DNA of 42,087 bases from an uncultured Spirochaetota bacterium (GTDB lineage Bacteria; Spirochaetota; Spirochaetia; JAFGXN01): positions 1-42,087 of the forward strand of contig CALXOJ010000013.1 in assembly GCA_944390005.1 (NCBI GenBank), given 5' to 3'. Below the pieces are notes generated by a model. That model made no database searches and was not told the DNA's origin. It worked only from the letters and a program-made list of their open reading frames with translations. Positions 39,374 to 42,087 of this stretch are shown one piece after another; position 1 is the first letter of the stretch; each line of letters starts with the position of its first letter. A program made the translations under genes and the position numbers.

Positions 39374-39457
39374 GATCGTTCGCCGCCGGGTGAACGGTAA
39401 ACCGCCGGGAGAGCGTCGGCAGGCCGAAGAAGACGCTCTCCGCGGCGGTCTTTTTTT
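39374..39457 (+). promoter_or_regulatory. gdx leader: small aptamer-like stem and terminator
   Basis: GTTCGC-CGCCGG-GTGAAC (39378-39395) forms a hairpin including one G-U pair. CCGCCGGG then repeats at 39383 and 39402, so the two copies can compete for the same downstream strand. A long terminator follows: ACCGCCG plus GGAGAGCGTC (39401-39417) pairs with GACGCTCTCC-G-CGGCGGT (39432-39449), with one bulged G, then seven T (39451-39457). AGGAGG follows at 39458-39463. I do not recognise the guanidine-I, -II or -III consensus. Confidence 0.75.
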
Positions 39458-39469
39458 AGGAGGCTGCAT

Positions 39470-39787
39470 ATGGCTTGGCTTTTATTGACTGTGGCAGGAG
39501 TTTTTGAAGTGGTTTGGGCGACGGCTTTGAAGTTTTCCCGCGGTTTTACCGTTCCGGGCGCAACAGCGGTGACGGTTGCCGGGATGTTCATCAGTTTTTT
39601 CTTTTTGGCGCGGGCAATGAAGGTGCTGCCGCTCGGAACCGCTTACGCTGTTTGGACCGGTATCGGCGCGGCGGGCACCGTTCTTGTCGGTATTTTTCTT
39701 TTTAAAGAGCCGGTTACGGTTCAGAGGATTATTTTTACTTTATTTTTAATCATTGGTATTGTCGGATTAAAGTTTTCAACGACGTGA
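39470..39787 (+). CDS. gdx: Guanidinium exporter, SugE/Gdx type
   Basis: Small multidrug resistance family, 105 aa, four membrane helices. It matches the SugE/Gdx branch: M-A-W-L-L-L-T-V-A-G-V-F-E-V-V-W-A with Glu13 in helix 1, L-P-L-G-T-A-Y-A-V-W-T-G-I-G-A, and G-I-V-G-L-K at the end. Family members export guanidinium in exchange for protons. They are often controlled by guanidine riboswitches, which fits the leader here, although the leader's class is not recognised. AGGAGG at 39458-39463 precedes the ATG. Confidence 0.93.
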   Translation: MAWLLLTVAGVFEVVWATALKFSRGFTVPGATAVTVAGMFISFFFLARAMKVLPLGTAYAVWTGIGAAGTVLVGIFLFKEPVTVQRIIFTLFLIIGIVGLKFSTT

Positions 39788-39876
39788 AAGGCGGGGGCTG
39801 TGCCGGCAGAGAAAACGGTGCAGGAGTTTTTGACGGCTTCCGTTTTGCTTTTGAGGCGGCTGTTTGGCGAAGGCGC

Positions 39877-39975
39877 GAGCGGCACGGCGGGGGCCGAAGG
39901 CCGTCTGCCGTCAGGCAGACCGCGCCCGCCGTCGACGCGGTGCGCAGCGCCAGACGCGCACGCGCCCAAAATGCT
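39877..39975 (+). repeat. Dispersed GC-rich hairpin repeat, copy C
   Basis: Shares GGGGGCCGAAGGCCGTCTGCC, the hairpin arms GTCTGCC / GGCAGAC (39903-39920) and the 3' end GCACGCGCCCAAAA with copy D (minus, 22173-22290); the end also matches copies A and B. Lies in the 271-bp region after gdx. Nothing else was recognised in 39788-39876. Confidence 0.65.
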
Positions 39976-40017
39976 TATTCTTTTATCAAAACAGTTCGCC
40001 GCCGCGGTTTTTGACTT

Positions 40018-40041
40018 AAAAAAAAGCAGGGTTTCCCCTGC
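40018..40041 (-). terminator. htpG terminator (minus strand)
   Basis: GCAGGG (40026-40031), loop TTTC, CCCTGC (40036-40041); on the minus strand it is followed by eight T (the A-run 40018-40025). Confidence 0.88.
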
Positions 40042-40058
40042 TTTTCGGACGAAAAATA

Positions 40059-41930
40059 TTATTTTCCCAATGCGGCGGCCGTTACGCGGTTCATCTTTTC
40101 GACGAAGGCGGCGGCATCGGGAATCGGGTTGCCATCCAACAGAATCGCCTGGTCAAGCAGCAGAGAGGCTATGTCGCTCTGCAATTCTTCGGAGGCGTTT
40201 TCAAACGCAAGCAGAATTGGGTGAGTCGGATTGATTTCAAGAATCGGTTTGAATTCGGGGGTTTCGGTTTGCCCGAGCGCTTTCATCATCTGCTGCATAT
40301 AGGCTGTCGGCGCATATTCGTCGGAAACAAGACAGGCAGGAGCGTCTTTCAGCACCGCAGAAGCACGAACTTCTTTAACGCGGTCGCCGAGAATCGTTTT
40401 GATCTTTTCTGTCAATGCGGTTGCGTTTTTTTCCGATTCCTTTTCTTCATCGGTTTTGAAATCATCGGCTGCGCCGTCGCGGTTGACCGACTTAAAAGGT
40501 TTTTCTTTGTAATCGCCGAGCGTCGGCATGACAAAGTCGTCAATTTCGTCGTCGCAAATCAGAACTTCGTAGCCCTTATTTTTATACGCCTGCACCAACG
40601 GATTGCTGCGCAGATTGGCTTCCGCCGTTCCGGTAATGTAGTAAATTGCCTTTTGACCGTCTTTCATGCGGGAAATGTACTCCTCGAGAGAAGTCCATCC
40701 GTCGACGGCGGTCGATTTGAATCGAACAATTTCCATCAGCGTATCGCGGTTGGCATAATCGCTGTAAAGCCCCTCTTTCAGCGGACGGTTGTAAAGAGTA
40801 ATGAGTTTTTCAAATTTATCGGGCGCATTTTTGGCTAAATCCAGGATTTCCGACAGTACCTTTTTGACTGAAGCGCTGCGGATAGATGAGAGAATTCGAT
40901 TCTGCTGCAGAATTTCACGCGAAACATTGAGCGGCAAATCTTCCGAGTCGATAATGCCGCGCAGGAAACGAAGATAAGTCGGCATCAACTCTTTTTCGTC
41001 GTCAGTGATAAAGACCCGTTTGACGTAGAGTTTAACGCCGGGTTTGTAATCGGCGCGGTACATATCAAACGGAGCAACTGCCGGAATGTAAAACAGGGTC
41101 GTGTATTCGGTGGTTCCTTCGGCTTTCGTGTGCAGCCACAGCAGCGGCTCTTCGCCGTCGCCGCCGATCGATTTATAAAATTCAATATACTCTTCCGGTT
41201 TAATCTCCGACTTGGAACGTTTCCAAAGAGCCGACGCAGTATTGACCTGTTTGCTCACCGCCTCATCGATTTCTTTGCGGTTGTCGCCTTCGCCTTCATA
41301 CTTTTTTTCCATATAATTAAGGAAAATCGGAAAAGCGATGTGATCCGAGTATTTCCGCACAAGCGACTCAGTGCGCCAATGAGAGCAGAATTCTTTTCCT
41401 TCATCATTTAAATGAAGAATAATATCGGTTCCGAACGTCTCTTTTTCAGCCGGCTGAATGTCGTATTTCTCTTTTCCGTCACTCGACCATTTGAAAGCCT
41501 GATCCGAGAGCGCTTTTTTTGAAACCACTTCAATCTTATCGGCAACCATAAATGCCGAATAAAAACCGACACCGAACTGTCCGATGAGATTGGAGTCCTT
41601 GCGGCTGTCGCCGGTCAGATTGGCCAAAAAGTTTTTGGTTCCGCTGCGGGCAATCGTTCCAAGATTTTCGTTCAGCTCCTCTTCGCTCATACCGATTCCG
41701 TTATCCGAAACAATGATCTGTTTAGCCGAATCGTCGAGTGTAATCGAAATTTTCGGTTCCCACGACAGAGTTTTATACGCTTCATCGGTCAGCGTCAAAT
41801 ACTTCAGTTTGTCAATCGCATCAGACGCGTTGGAAATCAATTCCCGTAAAAAAATCTCTTTATGAGAGTACAATGAATGGATAATCAAGTTTAATAACTG
41901 CGAAACTTCCGTTTTAAATGTTTTCGACAT
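40059..41930 (-). CDS. htpG: Chaperone protein HtpG (Hsp90)
   Basis: ATP-dependent chaperone, 623 aa, usual length. The GHKL ATPase domain shows L-R-E-L-I-S-N-A-S-D-A-I-D-K-L, D-N-G-I-G-M-S and G-Q-F-G-V-G-F-Y-S-A-F-M. The middle domain includes V-N-V-S-R-E-I-L-Q-Q-N and the C-terminal dimerisation domain follows (E-I-N-P-T-H-P-I-L). AAGGAG lies 6 bases before the ATG. No CIRCE-type inverted repeat was seen near the promoter. Confidence 0.98.
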   Translation of the reverse strand: MSKTFKTEVSQLLNLIIHSLYSHKEIFLRELISNASDAIDKLKYLTLTDEAYKTLSWEPKISITLDDSAKQIIVSDNGIGMSEEELNENLGTIARSGTKNFLANLTGDSRKDSNLIGQFGVGFYSAFMVADKIEVVSKKALSDQAFKWSSDGKEKYDIQPAEKETFGTDIILHLNDEGKEFCSHWRTESLVRKYSDHIAFPIFLNYMEKKYEGEGDNRKEIDEAVSKQVNTASALWKRSKSEIKPEEYIEFYKSIGGDGEEPLLWLHTKAEGTTEYTTLFYIPAVAPFDMYRADYKPGVKLYVKRVFITDDEKELMPTYLRFLRGIIDSEDLPLNVSREILQQNRILSSIRSASVKKVLSEILDLAKNAPDKFEKLITLYNRPLKEGLYSDYANRDTLMEIVRFKSTAVDGWTSLEEYISRMKDGQKAIYYITGTAEANLRSNPLVQAYKNKGYEVLICDDEIDDFVMPTLGDYKEKPFKSVNRDGAADDFKTDEEKESEKNATALTEKIKTILGDRVKEVRASAVLKDAPACLVSDEYAPTAYMQQMMKALGQTETPEFKPILEINPTHPILLAFENASEELQSDIASLLLDQAILLDGNPIPDAAAFVEKMNRVTAAALGK

Positions 41931-41947
41931 AATTTTCTCCTTGCAAC

Positions 41948-41976
41948 AATATAATCAATTCAGGTCCAATCGGCAA
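41948..41976 (-). promoter_or_regulatory. htpG promoter
   Basis: Minus strand: TTGCCG (41976-41971), 17-bp spacer, TATATT (41953-41948), giving a leader of about 11 nt that begins almost at the AAGGAG ribosome site. Confidence 0.6.
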
Positions 41977-42001
41977 CTGCTGCAGCTCCCGAATGCATTT
42001 T

Positions 42002-42087
42002 TGTTTCGCCTTTTTTCGGGCGCGTGCGCGCCGCAAGCGGCGCGCACCGGGCTTTCCGCTGCAATTCGCAGCCTCCCGCGCCTTTAC
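42002..42087 (-). repeat. Dispersed GC-rich hairpin repeat, copy B (partial)
   Basis: Minus-strand reading from the window edge: GTAAAGGCG, GCGAATTGCAGCGGAAAGCC, a perfect 10-bp hairpin TGCGCGCCGC-TT-GCGGCGCGCA, and CGCGCCCGAAAAA. It is a counterpart of copy A (25032-25107) with a different but fully paired stem. It may continue past 42087. Confidence 0.78.

Noticed and set aside
39374-39457. Assignment of the gdx leader to guanidine-II by an ACGG loop
   Set aside because: An ACGG occurs at 39394-39397 but its flanks pair with two mismatches and no second ACGR hairpin exists.
39800-40234. Open frame after gdx as a gene
   Set aside because: It crosses the hairpin repeat, the htpG terminator and the htpG coding end antisense; Arg/Pro-rich with no domain.

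Overview
The window looks like a chromosomal segment of a host-associated, probably anaerobic spirochaete, most likely Treponema-like. This is inferred from several things: many lipoproteins with relaxed lipoboxes (FxxC or similar), an acetate kinase with a long C-terminal tail, an M30-type lipoprotein protease, oxygen-sensitive ThiH, YgiQ and flavodoxin, and mixed strong AGGAGG ribosome sites and leaderless starts. Species cannot be fixed from the sequence alone. No rRNA, tRNA, CRISPR array, insertion sequence or prophage was seen.

Layout. 1-9638: a lipoprotein island. It holds the end of a repeat-bearing protein, a 175-aa lipoprotein, and two copies of a small-lipoprotein plus large fibronectin-III-like-lipoprotein gene pair, with a third large FnIII-like lipoprotein between them. 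9680-16433: housekeeping genes (Dus-like, MetG, FemAB-like; on the minus strand an XRE regulator, MurD and an unknown protein; then rpmB). 16479-22160: a TPP riboswitch and the thiamine operon thiSGHF-thiD2E-thiC, with a Spy-like periplasmic protein gene coupled to its end. 22400-24916: an InlB-repeat lipoprotein whose promoter spacer is a run of 13 C. 25130-30443: an FMN riboswitch, ribH-ribD-ribE-ribBA and a YgiQ-type radical SAM gene. 30472-31622: a DUF3793-flavodoxin pair behind an operator-rich promoter. 31806-32829: two tandem PepSY-like secreted proteins. 32828-37608: a beta-barrel candidate (minus), acetate kinase, an M30 metalloprotease lipoprotein, and two small proteins. 37667-39277 (minus): a lipoprotein and a PNPOx/Nim-like flavoprotein. 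39339-39787: a guanidinium exporter (SugE/Gdx) behind an attenuator that matches no riboswitch I recognise. 40018-41976 (minus): htpG.

How the genes work together. The thiamine operon covers HMP and thiazole synthesis and their coupling. The ThiD2-ThiE fusion supplies the HMP-P kinase step that a separate ThiD would otherwise do. The riboflavin operon is complete for the pathway enzymes normally encoded by rib genes. Both are controlled by transcription-terminating riboswitches whose U-run leads into the Shine-Dalgarno of the first gene. The same arrangement precedes the second small lipoprotein (6775-6811) and gdx (39401-39463), which suggests that both are attenuated too.

The main unusual signals are: (1) a probable phase-variable promoter, poly-C13 between -35 and -10, for a surface lipoprotein; (2) a duplicated two-gene FnIII-like lipoprotein module; (3) a dispersed GC-rich hairpin repeat with at least four copies, whose variable stems keep their pairing and whose 3' end is conserved; (4) several genes whose -10 box lies 5-10 nt from the start codon, implying leaderless mRNAs; (5) an unclassified gdx leader; and (6) phased operator-like repeats at three promoters.
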